Below are positions 11,347-22,525 of a DNA stretch of 64,000 nt, one piece after another (position 1 is the first letter of the stretch; the number at the start of each line of letters is the position of its first letter). Both the position numbers and the translations under genes were made by a program. The stretch is taken from the NCBI GenBank assembly GCA_020310875.1, contig CM035408.1, positions 148,466,907 to 148,530,906 of the forward strand, in the 5' to 3' direction. The notes under the pieces were generated by a model. The model was not told the origin of the DNA. It did not search any database and was given only the letters and a program-made list of their open reading frames with translations. The stretch is from Ceratopteris richardii. Taxonomy: Eukaryota; Streptophyta; Polypodiopsida; Polypodiales; Pteridaceae.

Positions 11347-12050
11347 TGTAGCTCAGTGATGAGTAGCACCTCCTTTAATGTCAATCCGGGAAGACGTGAG
11401 GATGGTATGAAGACCTCGAGCAAGTGGCGGCACAAGTGTGTGAGTGAGAAGCACACAAACATGCACACACATACACACACACGCGCACACACGGCAAGAC
11501 AAAGAGTGAGAATCAATGGAGTTCTTAGATTACTTTCCAAAAGCTCTTACAAGTTTGTTTCAATTACAATCTAACCCCGAAAATGAGCTCTCTAGCTCTT
11601 TTTATAGTTTTTGAGTAGCTTTGGCCCTGTTCAGACCTAGTGTCCGGCCTAGTTAAAAATTAGGTTCCAGGGCTTATTTGAAGGCTCAAACGAGATCTAA
11701 AAAATATGAAAATTGGCAGGTAGATACTTCTAAAGCTCCTCAAGCTCAAGGACTCCTTGGCTTGCACAAAATGGAGCTACAAAAATATGAAATGGTATTT
11801 ACACTGGTGTTTAGTGATGAGAATCACTTTTAATTGGTGTAAGGGTTTTGAAAAACTAAAGGGTTGCCTTAGTGCTAGATCTGCGTGAATGATCATACGT
11901 GCTTTACGTGCTTCTTCCTGAAGAAAATTATTGGCCTATTTGCCAGATCTTCGTTGACTCCCTTGTCTGCTTGTGCCTTCTCTCCCTTCTGACTCTCTTC
12001 TCTGACTGCCATGCCTCGTTAGTCCTTCAGTTCCTTGTCCGCTGCTAACA
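11347..12050 (-). repeat. Element A 3' LTR
   Basis: This is a direct copy of 27627-28330. In element orientation it starts TGTTAGCAGCGG and ends GAGCTACA. It includes a CACACATACACACAC microsatellite conserved between the LTRs of A and B, and a TATAAAAAG box. Differences from the partner are scattered single bases. Confidence 0.95.
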
Positions 12051-12190
12051 TCCCCCCCTCTCTCGCGTCTGTCGTCCCTGACAGACCCTTGTTGTGTGGG
12101 TTTTTGGATGTAGTACTCAACGACATCCTGCGCTAAGTGATGTTCGGCAATCCTCAATCCTTTGGCCAAATCTGTAGTAGAGCATCCCAA
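11936..12190 (-). pseudogene. Element A 3' ORF, C-terminal end reading into the LTR
   Basis: This 84-codon piece contains TDLAKGLRIAEHHLAQDVV and QGSVRDDRR, which match the C-terminus of the 3' ORF of element B. It is in a different frame from the upstream 12154-13380 piece, so a frameshift lies near 12160-12185. In B the frame ends in TAG exactly where the purine tract begins. In A that TAG is absent, and the frame runs through the purine tract and 38 codons into the LTR. Confidence 0.7.
12051..12063 (-). promoter_or_regulatory. Element A polypurine tract
   Basis: On the minus strand the bases directly before the 3' LTR read AGAGAGGGGGGGA, the expected primer tract for plus-strand DNA synthesis during reverse transcription. 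The 3' ORF reading frame of A runs across it. Confidence 0.9.
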
Positions 12191-13380
12191 TCTACCGGCC
12201 CGGGAACCTCTGGATGTGGTATACGTAGCTTTTCGGAATGGAGAGCTTGTTCCACTGCAAACAACTGCAAGAGATGGGATGGTCTGGGAATGAATATCTC
12301 GGAGTGATATTCCCAGAATCCCGTGACAAACATCTCTTCAAACGTTTGTTTGAAGCAGGCCGGTAGATATTTGATGCGAGCGTGCCATGCATACACAACA
12401 TTAATCGATGGGGTTGTGCTCATGTCGTATACAAGGTCCTGATTACCTTCATTAAATCCTAGTGCTGAGAGATGCGGTTCCTTGACATTTTTGAAGGTCC
12501 TGAAGGTGACCAACATAAGTTCGAAAATCTTCAGGCACATCTGAGTCATGACATCAGGTACATTCTTGAACCGGACCCCCCAATGTCGAATCGTCGAAAT
12601 CATATATCCAATAGTAGGTGGGCCCTTCGGGGGTGCGAAGTACACATAATTGAGCCACTTCTCACATCCTTTAATCGTCAGCGCTGTTTGTGTGTACTCC
12701 GGCCATGATCTCCTTCGAAATACGGGGCAATAACATGGGTTATATTTGATGTACAATGGCATGTTGTTCCATGTTCTTACCATTTCCGGGTAGGTTTCAA
12801 GCAGTCGAATTCTCCAAGTCGGTTGGCGAATATGTCCCTGCTTGGCACTTTTTGGGATGTCGTCAGGTGCAAATTGTGTGGCAGAGGTTGGTTCCCTTGA
12901 GGTGTGGTGCTTGATTTCCGCATTATAATCCGCCATTAGAACGCAAAAAGGAACATACAGGTTGTCCGATGGGCCGATCCACCTATGGTGTGAGAGATTC
13001 TTAAAATAATCGGATTTTATTACAACCTCCTCCAATTGTGACATCAATGCGATTTGGACTGCAACCCTGTCATCATGTGTCGTGGCTACTTTCTCTAACT
13101 TTTGCATCCATTCAGGTGCCTCAATTTCAATTGTGTGCATGCCCTGTTCTGTTCGCTTACCCCCAGGTGTTGGCATCGGGACATAGGGATCCTCGAATGT
13201 TTCTTCTACTTCAATTGGCACAAGATCGTCAGGCTCGGGCTCTACCAGAGGGGAGGGCTGACGCTCGTATTGCATGACCTTGCTACGTAATTCCTCAAGT
13301 TCTGCCCGGAGTTTAGTGACCTCTTCAGATGTATCTTCTGCGGTTGTGATCTTGCTGGGTGATGTCTGTCGGGTGGCCAA
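12154..13380 (-). pseudogene. Element A 3' ORF, C-terminal domain
   Basis: About 408 codons. The first part is an acidic/coiled region (TKLRAELEELRSKVMQYE-like). The rest is a globular domain with WLNYVYFAPPKGPPTIGYM, YDMSTTPSINVVYAWHARIK and YLPACFKQTFEEMF, closely matching the last third of the intact 3' ORF of element B. It is separated from the upstream piece by a single TAG at 13381. No known enzyme motif was recognised and no membrane segment is evident. Confidence 0.75.
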
Positions 13381-15411
13381 CTACCTTAGCAAATCATCTC
13401 TCTCTTTTTCTAAGGCGGCATGGGCCTCCATTAGATCTGCATGAGTTTCTAACACCACTTTCATATTCTCAGAGGGAATTGCCTTGAATCGCTCTGGGTC
13501 AATCTCCTGTGGGGAACCCTCCATGGCCGCCTCCAGATTTTCTTCGTTCTGTTTCTGTAATCGTTTATTCTCCTCTAGCGCTGTAGACATATGCTTGCGT
13601 AGGAGGCCCAAGTTCCGTCGAAGCTTCAGGTTTTCCGTGATCTGAGAATGTAGCAGCTCGTCCATGTGTCGTCGTTCTTCATCATCTGCTTGGGGTGGGT
13701 TGGCTACTAATTGTGCATATTGTTCATGTAATGTCACGTGCTGCTGTTGTAGTAGCTGCTTCTGCTCTTCAAGATCCATACATCGTGCTTGGAGATCTGC
13801 GTGGCTTCGGAAGAGCCTTGTATGTTGGTTGTCAAGGTGTTGGTAGTGTTGCTGAAGTTGGGACATACATTGATACATATTATTAAATACATTATTAAGA
13901 GGAATGGTGGGAGAAATGGTGTTGAATGCAGAGGGGAAGGGAAAGGGAATGGGAATTGTGGATGCAGTACTGGAGAAGGGTGAGGGGGGAGGTGGGGGAA
14001 TGGGAGATTGTGGGTAAATGGGGGGTGGGAGGGGTGCAGAGGTGGGTGACACCTCCATGGAGTCAAAAGTGGAGGCCGTGGTGGGAGTGACTGTGAACAT
14101 GGGGATTGTGGTTGCGGTGAGAGTTGTGAACGTGTATAGAGGTGTGTGTAATTGTGAACTCCCAGGAAGTGTGATCGGAGTAGTGGGGTTTACCGTGGCG
14201 GTGGTTAGACTTATGTTTTCAGTGGAAATAGAGTATGTGGGTTGACTGATGGTTTGTGCGTCGGTGTGTGTAGTGGGTTCGGAGGTGGTGACAGTAGAGG
14301 TTACAGTGGTAGAGGGAGGTGAATGGGGCGGATGTGGGGGAGAAGGTGGCAAGGGAGGTGATGGAGGTGCACTTGATGTGTGGGCTTCCTCGGTGTCGTG
14401 AACAGTGTGTGCTGTGCCAGTGGTTGTGAGGGTGCCTTGTGGTCCTGATCCTAATACATTCATTCGTTTTCCCGTTCGTGGGGGGCATCTGCCATATCTT
14501 TTCTCTGTCCTTCGTGATTGCACTAGTGCAGTATGCACCGTTTCAGGTACTCCCAAAGCGTCCGATATCATTTCCAAGGTGGCACGGTATTGCTCGTCCA
14601 CACCTTCCTCCTCCAGAATCTGGTTCATGAGGGCTTTACCTGCAGCTAATGATAGTCTGTGTTGCTCTTGAACTCGGTTCATCGTATCGTAGAGCTTCTT
14701 TAATGCGTTAGTATAGGCTGGGGCACCTTCCAGTACTTGTAGGGCTTCCTGATCATACTCTTGTTCTTCTGCTTCTGATTGTCCACCCTGTGCCTCTTCA
14801 TGTGCTTCTTCTTCATCGTCCACATTGACTACGTCTGGTTGGCTGGGTTGGGCTTGGTCTGGGGCAGTTTGCTGTCCACCAGCTTGCTCTGCTTCAACTT
14901 CCGCATTTACAGCTTCGATGATTCTAGCAACTTCTTCATCCGTTAGATCCTCCAAAGTGAATCCATGCGGGAATTCCAGATCAGTAGGTACTGGTGGAAA
15001 CACAAGGTTAGGGCCATCTATGCTGTGCCTGGGTAACCTGATAGTAAATGGTTGTACTCGTCGGGGAAGTCTTGGGGTTGTTTCAGGCGTTAGGGTTGCA
15101 CCTCGAGCTTGTGCACAAGGCATCTGGACAGCGCCTCTCATCTTCTTTGAGGGAGGCCCTACAGCTGACAATCTGCGTTGAAACTCCTGTGCTCTGGTCC
15201 AAATGAGAGCCCTCTGCACCGGTACATCATATGCGAGACATCTATACACAATTCTTGTTAGCGCACAACAACCATATAGTACAGACTTTTGCTTCTTATA
15301 CCATCTTTGATGAGCCATATGAATTTGGTCGATAATCCAGTGGGGCATATTGATTGTCAAATCAAAAGCATCCGCTAGGTAGAGGCTAAACCAGATCTTT
15401 TTGGGAGGCAT
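13381..15411 (-). pseudogene. Element A 3' ORF, central part
   Basis: About 676 codons in one frame. It starts with the end of the N-terminal domain (KKIWFSLYLADAF, then GCCALTRIVYRCLAYDVPV). An acidic Glu/Gln-rich segment follows, then a long Pro/Thr/Ser-rich low-complexity region, then heptad-rich coiled coils (QQHYQHLDNQHTRLF..., LRRNLGLLRKHM, LEENKRLQKQNEENLE). It aligns throughout with element B. A frameshift near 15400 separates it from the N-terminal piece and a TAG at 13381 ends it. Confidence 0.75.
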
Positions 15412-16165
15412 TGTGAACCTTTCCTGCGGGGAATGCGAAATGTTGCATGACCATGCGTAAGTGAATGGCGATCGTAGGTGTCATCACAACCATGTCCTTC
15501 AACTTCGTCAGATTCCTGTTCTTCATATTGTCTGGAACCATAGTCTCTTTCTCTGTTGGAATGTGCATACCTTTCATGTCGAGTGCTTCTCTTACCAAGT
15601 TGATAGTTAAGCGGAAACGCTTCAGCTCGTTGCCCCTTGTGAGTGATGGGAGCACAAAGGAGCTGTATCCTTTCTTGTCTTTGCTTGGAGTGAGGGTACT
15701 AATTAAGTATGAGCATCTTAGAAAATCTGGCTTTAGTAGTTGGAACTTGAAGTAATCATAAAGCCCAGCCTTCTTCCATATCGACTTCAGTCCTTCATTA
15801 TTCTGTAGCTTTTCAAACTCCCTGGTAAAGAAATGGTATCTGCCCCAACGTCCATTGAATTCTACCTCGGACTCCCACATGTATGTGCCTTCACCCAGAG
15901 GTCCAACAACGTCACTGAACCAGTGTGAGGTTTTGCCCACCGGCATTGTGTGACCCTGTGGAGGATTCTGAATCGGTATGGCATGTAATGCCCTTAATGC
16001 CACTGGTCTTTCCTTTAATTCCTCCTCGATCGGAAGGCTTTCGATGTCCACCACTTGGGGGCTGGTGCCTGCCTGGGAGCTAGTTCCTATCGTATCTGCC
16101 ATTTTACTTCTTGCTGCCTGTCTCTGTGAGAATATACAAACATGTGTTAACATTGTACAGGACAA
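15386..16165 (-). pseudogene. Element A 3' ORF, N-terminal domain
   Basis: About 259 codons beginning near the splice-acceptor-like site at 16124-16130. The likely functional ATG is at 16102 (MADTIGTSS), equivalent to MAEATGSGS in element B. It includes HWFSDVVGPLGEG, NELKRFRLTINLVREALDMK and TPTIAIHLRMVMQHFAFP. Size, position and hydrophobic pattern recall the plant-transposon proteins of Athila-type elements; that link is inference. It ends by frameshift near 15390-15410, where the next piece (KKIWFSLYLADAF) continues. Confidence 0.7.
16124..16138 (-). promoter_or_regulatory. Conserved splice-acceptor-like site before the 3' ORF (element A)
   Basis: The minus strand reads TGTATATTCTCACAG followed, about 20 nt later, by the ATG of the 3' ORF. 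The same arrangement (CTATATTCTCACAG) occurs in element B at 51125-51138, although the bases just downstream differ. This supports expression of the 3' ORF from a spliced subgenomic RNA. Confidence 0.45.
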
Positions 16166-16374
16166 GGGAGCACAGTTGTTGTTCCCATTACAATATTAAC
16201 ATGAGGGTCGGGAGCGAATAATGGGTTAGTAAGTGCTCGATGCGAGTGTGTGTGCGGTTAGCCGTTCGGTAGACCTAAGAGTTAAGTGGAATGATGTAGT
16301 GTGATAGTGCTGTGGTTAGTAAGTTATCATGGATTTATAAATGGGGTCTGGGGTTTGTTACAAGTCTGAGGCTG

Positions 16375-17568
16375 TCAAATGCAGTGGATGGGTTTTGCTC
16401 TTGGTTTCGTAGAGACTCTAGAGAGCTTTATCAGTGTCTCGGTTTGAAAATGAGGCCTTTTAGGGACCCATTTACAAGTGATTATGTGCGTGCTCATGGG
16501 CCTTGGTGTGTTCCTGAGTGTTGAAAACGAGTGAATACTGGCTGTGCGAGTGGATGGGTTATGCTGTATAGGTTGTGGCCTTGGCGTAGCTACTTGAGCC
16601 CGCAAACAAGCCTTAGGCACCCAAATTTGTCTTGATTGTGGGCTAGCCTTTATCGATTTCTTGGGCACCCAAATAGATGTCACGTTAGCAGAAGAATTTC
16701 TGAAAGACTTCTTATTAGTATCATGTTGTTGGTGACTAATAAGAAGCTTCGCCTGTGTGGTTGGCTTGAGTGCAACCGGGTGTTCGCCTTTCCGTACCCA
16801 CACTTGTTTCACTTGCTGGGACATTTTGCTGCGCCGGTACTTTTCATCTCGGACATAGGAAGTGCTCTGCTTCTTCTGCCTTTGATCCATCTTTGGTTGC
16901 TGCCTCCTTCTGGCCTTTGGAAAAGAAGGGAGTTCCGTTGCATCCCTGACTCCTTTTTTGCGAATGTCATTCCTCTGCAACACATAGTTTTGGACAAGAA
17001 CAACATGGTCATCTTCATGTGTACTCCTGGAAGGACCAGGAGTCTGTGCCTTTCCTAGTTCCTTGAGTGCTCCATTATCTAGCTCTACTGAAATTCGACT
17101 ATGATTGACCCAAACCTGAAGAAGTCCACTTCTTAGGTTTAAGTTGACTGCTTGGTCATAGATCCAGTCTTGACCCAACACAAGAGGTTCAGTGAGATCC
17201 TCGTCTTGACACACGAGTACTTTAACTGTCATTGCCTCATCATGAATGGAGAGGGGAAGTTCCACCTCGCCCATGCAAGGGGTTTCCACGCCTCCCAATC
17301 CTATGAGATATGCTTCCACAGGGTTGACAGTTAACTGCAACTCTTGACAGTAAGACAACTTAACAGCACTAGTGGCTGCACCTGAGTCAATCAAGGCTCT
17401 TATGGTTCTTGCACTCTTTCCTTGTCCTATATCTAAGGTTATGAACGGACGTCGATCAGTTATCCTATGTGAGCTTGTTCCTGCGACTTCACACATTGCC
17501 ATGTCATATCTTTGATCTACATATGCATCTTGCCTAGGGTGCTCTCTACCTTGTCTTCGTAACTTCAT
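16375..17568 (-). pseudogene. Element A: second retropepsin-like domain plus basic WVPK-repeat tail
   Basis: This is in frame with the integrase piece upstream, separated only by TGA at 17608-17610. It contains RALIDSGAATSAVKLSYCQE, a D-S/T-G-A active-site signature, then LGGVETPCMGEVELPL and EPLVLGQDWI, the second conserved block of retroviral-type aspartic proteases. A Lys/Arg/Ser-rich tail follows with four tryptophan motifs (QVWVRKGE, SIWVPKKS, QIWVPKAC, CKWVPKRP). The frame ends at 16375. A normal Ty3 protease is also present upstream of RT, so this is an extra, C-terminal protease-like module. Confidence 0.8.
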
Positions 17569-17607
17569 CCTTCTGATGCGTTCTAAAGCTTCTGCTTGAG
17601 CTTCTTC

Positions 17608-19779
17608 TCAAATTCGCTTTTCTTCCTCTTTGCATTTCTTAGCAGTGTTGAGTCGGCTAAGCATTTCCTCCGTGAGGGGTTCCTGATACAACTTGACTCT
17701 GCAACCGCTAATATAGTTTGGGAGAATATCACCCTCTAACGTGGCTAGTTGCACTGCTCCACTCGTGGAGATCCTATTGATGATCATAGGTCCGTAGCCT
17801 CTCTTTTCTAGTTTCCTTGCGAGTTGTTTCAGTGTGTAGACTAAAACTAGATCTCTTGCTTTCAAACCCTTATCCTTCACATGGGCATCGAAGTATGCCT
17901 TCTGTCTCTTCTTAGCTGCATATATCCCTGTAGCTGCTCTCAGTCTTGTTTCTCCTAATCGTTCAAGGTCAAAGATCCTAGAGGAGAGCTCATGACCTGT
18001 CCATTCGTGCTCTTGTGCTACTTTCAACGTAGGTATTAAGAAGTCCAAGGGTAGCCCTGCATTTTGGCCAAATACCATCTGAAAGGGGGTGGCTTGGAGT
18101 ACCGTTTTGTAGGCGACTCGGTATGCCCAAACGGCATGGTGCAGCTGTTTGTCCCAATCAGAGCGTTTAGTGTTCACTAATTTTGTCAGTACATTGCATA
18201 AGATCTTATTAGTGCTCTCAGCTTGTCCATTAGCTTGAGGGTGATAGGGGGCAGACTTCTTATGTATTACCAAGAATTCTTGGAGTAGATTTTCAATCAC
18301 TTCGTTCAAGAAGTGAGTGCCTCTATCACTGACTAGCTCTATAGGTAGCCCGTATCTAGTGAACACATTCTCAAATAAAAACTTAGCTGTTGTTTGAGCA
18401 TCGTTCTTCGTTGTGGCTTTTACCTCTACCCACTTTGTTAGATAGTCTGTCGCAACAATGATATATTCTGCATGGGAACCCTTAGCTGGGGGATTAATAG
18501 GACCTACGAAGTCTATTCCCCATTTAGAGAATGCACGTCCACCCATCATAGGTTTCAGTGGCATCTCATCTTTACGTATAGGATACTGAGTTCTCTGACA
18601 GACATCACACCGTTTCACATAGGTATGTGCATCCATGTGAAGGGTAGGCCACCAGAAGCCCGCAAATAGTATTGCCTTGATCACCCGATCCGGTCCAAAG
18701 TGTCCTCCTGCTACACCTTGGTGAGCAGTTTCCAAGATCTTAAGATATTCACTTTCATGGACACATAGCCTTAGGTAACCATCTTTACCACGCTTATATA
18801 GATTATCACCAATAAGTGAGTAATCCTGGGCTTCTTGTTCTAAACTCCTTTTCCTAGCTAGAGTCATGTCTGGAGGGAATGTGTTTGTCCTTAAGAATGA
18901 TACTAGAGGTTCACTCCAATCTGGCACCATGGATACTTGATAAAGAGTGGCGTGTTCCACTGGTGGTTTAATGCAACAGATTGGGCATTCCTTGCACAAC
19001 TTTTGGACATCCGCTTCCATAGTCGGCCAATGCACTCCGAGTCTCCTTAGTGTCTGTAAAGTTCGTTGCTTTGAGTAGTGTTGCTCTAACGCACCTACAT
19101 GTGCTAATTGCAACCATTTAGCGTACTCATCCTCTTCTACGCAACAAGCCAAGATCGCTTGATATGTGTGCTTGTACATGCTTCCAGCCATGATGTGGTA
19201 CTTTTGGGCTTTTACAACCTCTCTATTCCGTGTGTTTACCACTGGATGGTTAGGCCCGTACGTCAATACTGGTACCAATGGCTTAGCCCACTGCGGTACA
19301 ACTTCCAAATTAAACAAGTAGGCATCAGGAAGATCATCCGATACTCCTTGTGGGGCTTCTCCCGATGTGAGCCTAGAGAGATGATCTGCTCTTAAATGAG
19401 TCCTTCCTTTCCTTACCACAACCTCAAAATCATATTCCATTAGTAAAAGAAACCATCTTACTAATCTTCCTGTATTGCATGGCTTGTTTACGAGGTATAG
19501 CAATGCTTGATGATCAGTAAAAAATTTAAACTTATTTGCAAGCAAATAGTGTCTAAATTTCTTAATTGCATATACCATGCCTAATCCTTCTCGCTTTGTA
19601 GTGGTGTAGTTCCATTCAGCCGCATTCAATTGTCTACTGGCATAGGCAATTGGAAGATCCATATTACCTTCACTAGTGGGTTGTGCAAGCACACATCCAA
19701 TAGCATAATTGGATGCATCCACATGAACATGGAATGGCCTATTCCAATCTGGTGTGGTCAAGATTGGTGCTGAACACAA
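17608..19779 (-). pseudogene. Element A pol: RNase H, duplicated zinc module, integrase
   Basis: 723 codons. The order is RNase H (FHVHVDASNYAIGCVLAQP, then FFTDHQALLYLV and THLRADHLSRL); a first zinc-binding module (LQLAHVGALEQHYSK ... LCKECPIC); a second one (ETAHQGVAGGHFGPDRV ... YVKRCDVCQ); the integrase core (KWGIDFVGPINPP, ELVSDRGTHFLNEVI, PYHPQANGQAEST, giving the D, D and E residues); and a C-terminal region (KGLKARDLVLVYTLKQ). It stops at TGA 17608-17610, where element B has CGA. It is joined upstream to the RT frame but for a TAG at 19795-19797. Confidence 0.85.
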
Positions 19780-19794
19780 TCTTCGTTTAAGCTC

Positions 19795-21852
19795 CTAGAA
19801 GGAATTCTCACATTCATCCGTCCACTCAAAGTTTGTCAGAAGTCCGTACATGGGCTTTGCAATGACAGCATACATGTGTATAAATCGTCGGTAATAACAA
19901 CAATGCCCCATGAAAGCTTGTACTTCCTTGACATTCTTTGGCCTAGGTAGCTCTGCTATAGCTCTCACTTTCTCTTCATCAGTAGATATGCCATTCTTTG
20001 ACACTATGTGTCCTAGAATCTTGCCTTGCCTTACCATAAAAACACACTTTTCTGGGTTCAGGCAGACTTGATATTCTCTACATTTGTCAAAGATTTGTCT
20101 GAGCTCAGGGATATGGGTTTGTCTAATGTTGGAATGAGCACAAAGATCATCAACATAGACCTCTAAACTCTTCCTCAGGAACTCCTTAAACACATGGCAC
20201 ATCAGCCTCTGGAAGGTAGCTGGTGCATTGGTAAGCCCAAATGGCATTACTCTAAAGGCAAAAATGCCCCATTCTGTGGCAAAAGCCGTTTTATGCTGAT
20301 CCTCTGGAGCTATGGCTACTTGATTGTAACCCGAAAATCCATCAAGGAAGCTGTACACTTCCTTGCCTGCCACTCTTTCTAAGAGATGTTCTGTGATGGG
20401 AAGCGGATAGTTATCTCGAATTGTGGCTGCATTAACCTTCTTCAAGTTAATGCACACACGCAGCTTGCCATTCTTCTTGGGCACCACTACGATGGGGGAT
20501 ACCCATTCAGTGTGCTCAATTTCATAGATAAATCCAGCTTCAACCAGTCTATCTATCTCTTCTTTGATCTTAGCAGCGTAATTATCGTTATATGTATAGG
20601 GCTTTTGCTTCGAGGGTTTGGCATCTGAAGTCATGGGGATGGTGTGTGAGCATATGTCAGGGTCAACACCTTTCAAATCCTTGTAACTCCAAGCGAATAC
20701 ATCTCTGTATTTTCTTAGCAAGGCAATTAACGCATGCTCTTCTTCTTCTGTTAGGTCATGGCCTATGTACGTGCATCTCTCCTCTCCTTCTTCTAGGGCC
20801 ACTACTATTTTCTTGGTGGTTTCTTTGTTATCATAGGCCTCTCCTGATTGTGCCTCTCGTTTAGGCATTCTTATCATGACTCTCTTGTCGTCTATCTCAT
20901 ACTTCTTAAAATTTTCTGGGACCTCAAACAAAGATTCTTCCTCTTCTGGTGAGACTTCTCTCTTCTTTTGTTTCTTTCCTTCTTCCTTCGGGGTCACATG
21001 TGTGGCTAATCTTACATCGTTTGTAAGCTCTCCATGTCTCTGGGGTTGAAATTCTACTTCATGGAAGTATTCTTCCTCTGATGCAAATGATGGGTCCATA
21101 ATGATTGACTCTAGATCGGAGTCACTTGCATCCTCAAATGCATCAGGGCTAGATTCGCATTCTTCTAGAACTGCCTCTCCCATGATTGGCTCTATGGAGA
21201 AGACTGAAATGTCATAGCCATCCTCATCACAGTGGGGTGTCCATTGTTCTTCATTGATGGCTACGTCCATGGTTGCTAAAATTTCTGCCCAGCCGTGAGG
21301 TTCAAATTCTTCGTCTGGAAAAACTACAGGTGCATAGGCTGGGTCTTGGATTGATCTATGGGTTTCTTTTGCACCTACCTCTCTGGCTTTTTCTCTCTTC
21401 TCTTCGTCTACTACTACTTTGCACATCCATAAGTGGGTGTCTTCATGCATCCATGAGGATCCTGAGCCTATGGAATGCACGGATTCTGTATCATCTTTGG
21501 CTCTATGGATGGGATTCCATTGGATGGGAGGGACATCTCTATGAGAGTAATCTTTGAGATTCACTTTGGTCGTAACACCTAAGTGCTGCAGGTACAAAGA
21601 ATTAGTTCCCCAATCCTGTACCACTTGCAACTGTCGCATAAATGGTCTTCCCGAAATCATCTCATAGGCATGATTCTTGCTAAAATCACATATAGCAAAG
21701 CTATGCTCAAACTCAACACCACATGTGGTGAGAGTTATGCCTTCTAGCAATCCCAAAGGCCTCTCTATATGACCATCGGCCATTTGCAATTTCATCCTCG
21801 TGGGTCTGAGTGCTGGCTTGCCCCTTCCATAGGGAGGTGGTAGCGATAGCAA
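19795..21852 (-). pseudogene. Element A pol: protease C-terminal part and reverse transcriptase
   Basis: 685 codons in one frame. The left-over protease end (MADGHIERPLGLLEGI, then SGRPFMRQL where siblings have LGRPFM) is followed by a long acidic linker. The RT comes next, with NGKLRVCINLKKVNAATIRD, FLDGFSGYNQVAIAPEDQHK, VMPFGLTNAPATFQRLM and the catalytic VYVDDLCAHS. A 5-bp loss relative to B near 21830-21835 shifts the frame just after the protease active site. It ends at TAG 19795-19797, where B has CAA. Confidence 0.85.
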
Positions 21853-22447
21853 CTCCTACACCTGAGTCTAAAATGGCCTTGGTGGTATGTCCTTGATAGG
21901 TGATGGGCAGGTAGGTGTTTCCTTCTTCCCCTTCACACATTTCTCCTATCTTGTCCAATGGTATTTCTGGCACTGTCTTCTGGGATCCTACCCGGGAACG
22001 TGGCTTTGCAACTTCAGTTACTTGACTGGCTACATATTTCCACGCTTTTGGTCTATCCTTAGGCAGTTCTTCCAAAGTGAGATCGCGCTGCACCTTGGTG
22101 TTCTTTACTACCTCCGTGTTCCTAGGTATGACTGAGTCGTCGTTCCTTACCATGACTGTGGGTGCTCTCATACACGTGGACTTTGCTTCCCATGGGCCTG
22201 TGAAGTGGGGTAGCTCTTGTATGGAATTAGACTCAAAGTCCAATCTCTCGTGAGACTGAGTACTCTCATGTTCCCCGTAAATAGATGGGATGTCTTGTGG
22301 GAATTGGTCGTGTGCATCATCCACAAGTTCAAAGGGAGGGGCGACTTCACTTTCGTTATCCCATTTGTCTTCTTGAATCTCTCGTAGGAAGTCTGGTGCA
22401 AACCCATTCATAGAAGAAGAAGTGTCTGGCTCCGTAGAATTAGGCAC
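21713..22447 (-). pseudogene. Element A: pre-protease linker and protease active site
   Basis: Contains the FTGPWEAKS block shared by A, B and C, the NTYLPITYQGHTTKAILDSG protease entry, and GVGVAIATT. The active-site motif reads DSGVG instead of the DSGAG seen in B and C. The true frame is lost near 21835 through the 5-bp deletion; downstream residues in this frame are spurious. It connects the zinc-knuckle segment (same frame, separated by a TAG at 22526-22528) to the RT. Confidence 0.75.
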
Positions 22448-22525
22448 ATAAGCAACCTGGGAAGGAGGGCTTATTCTATCGTTGGCTCTCTCCTCGTTCT
22501 CATAGATGGCGGGAGCACAAGCTTC

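Noticed and set aside
13664..15181. Several open frames on the plus strand over the element A 3' ORF
   Set aside because: They are shadows of the minus-strand coding sequence; the B copy gives one long minus-strand frame.
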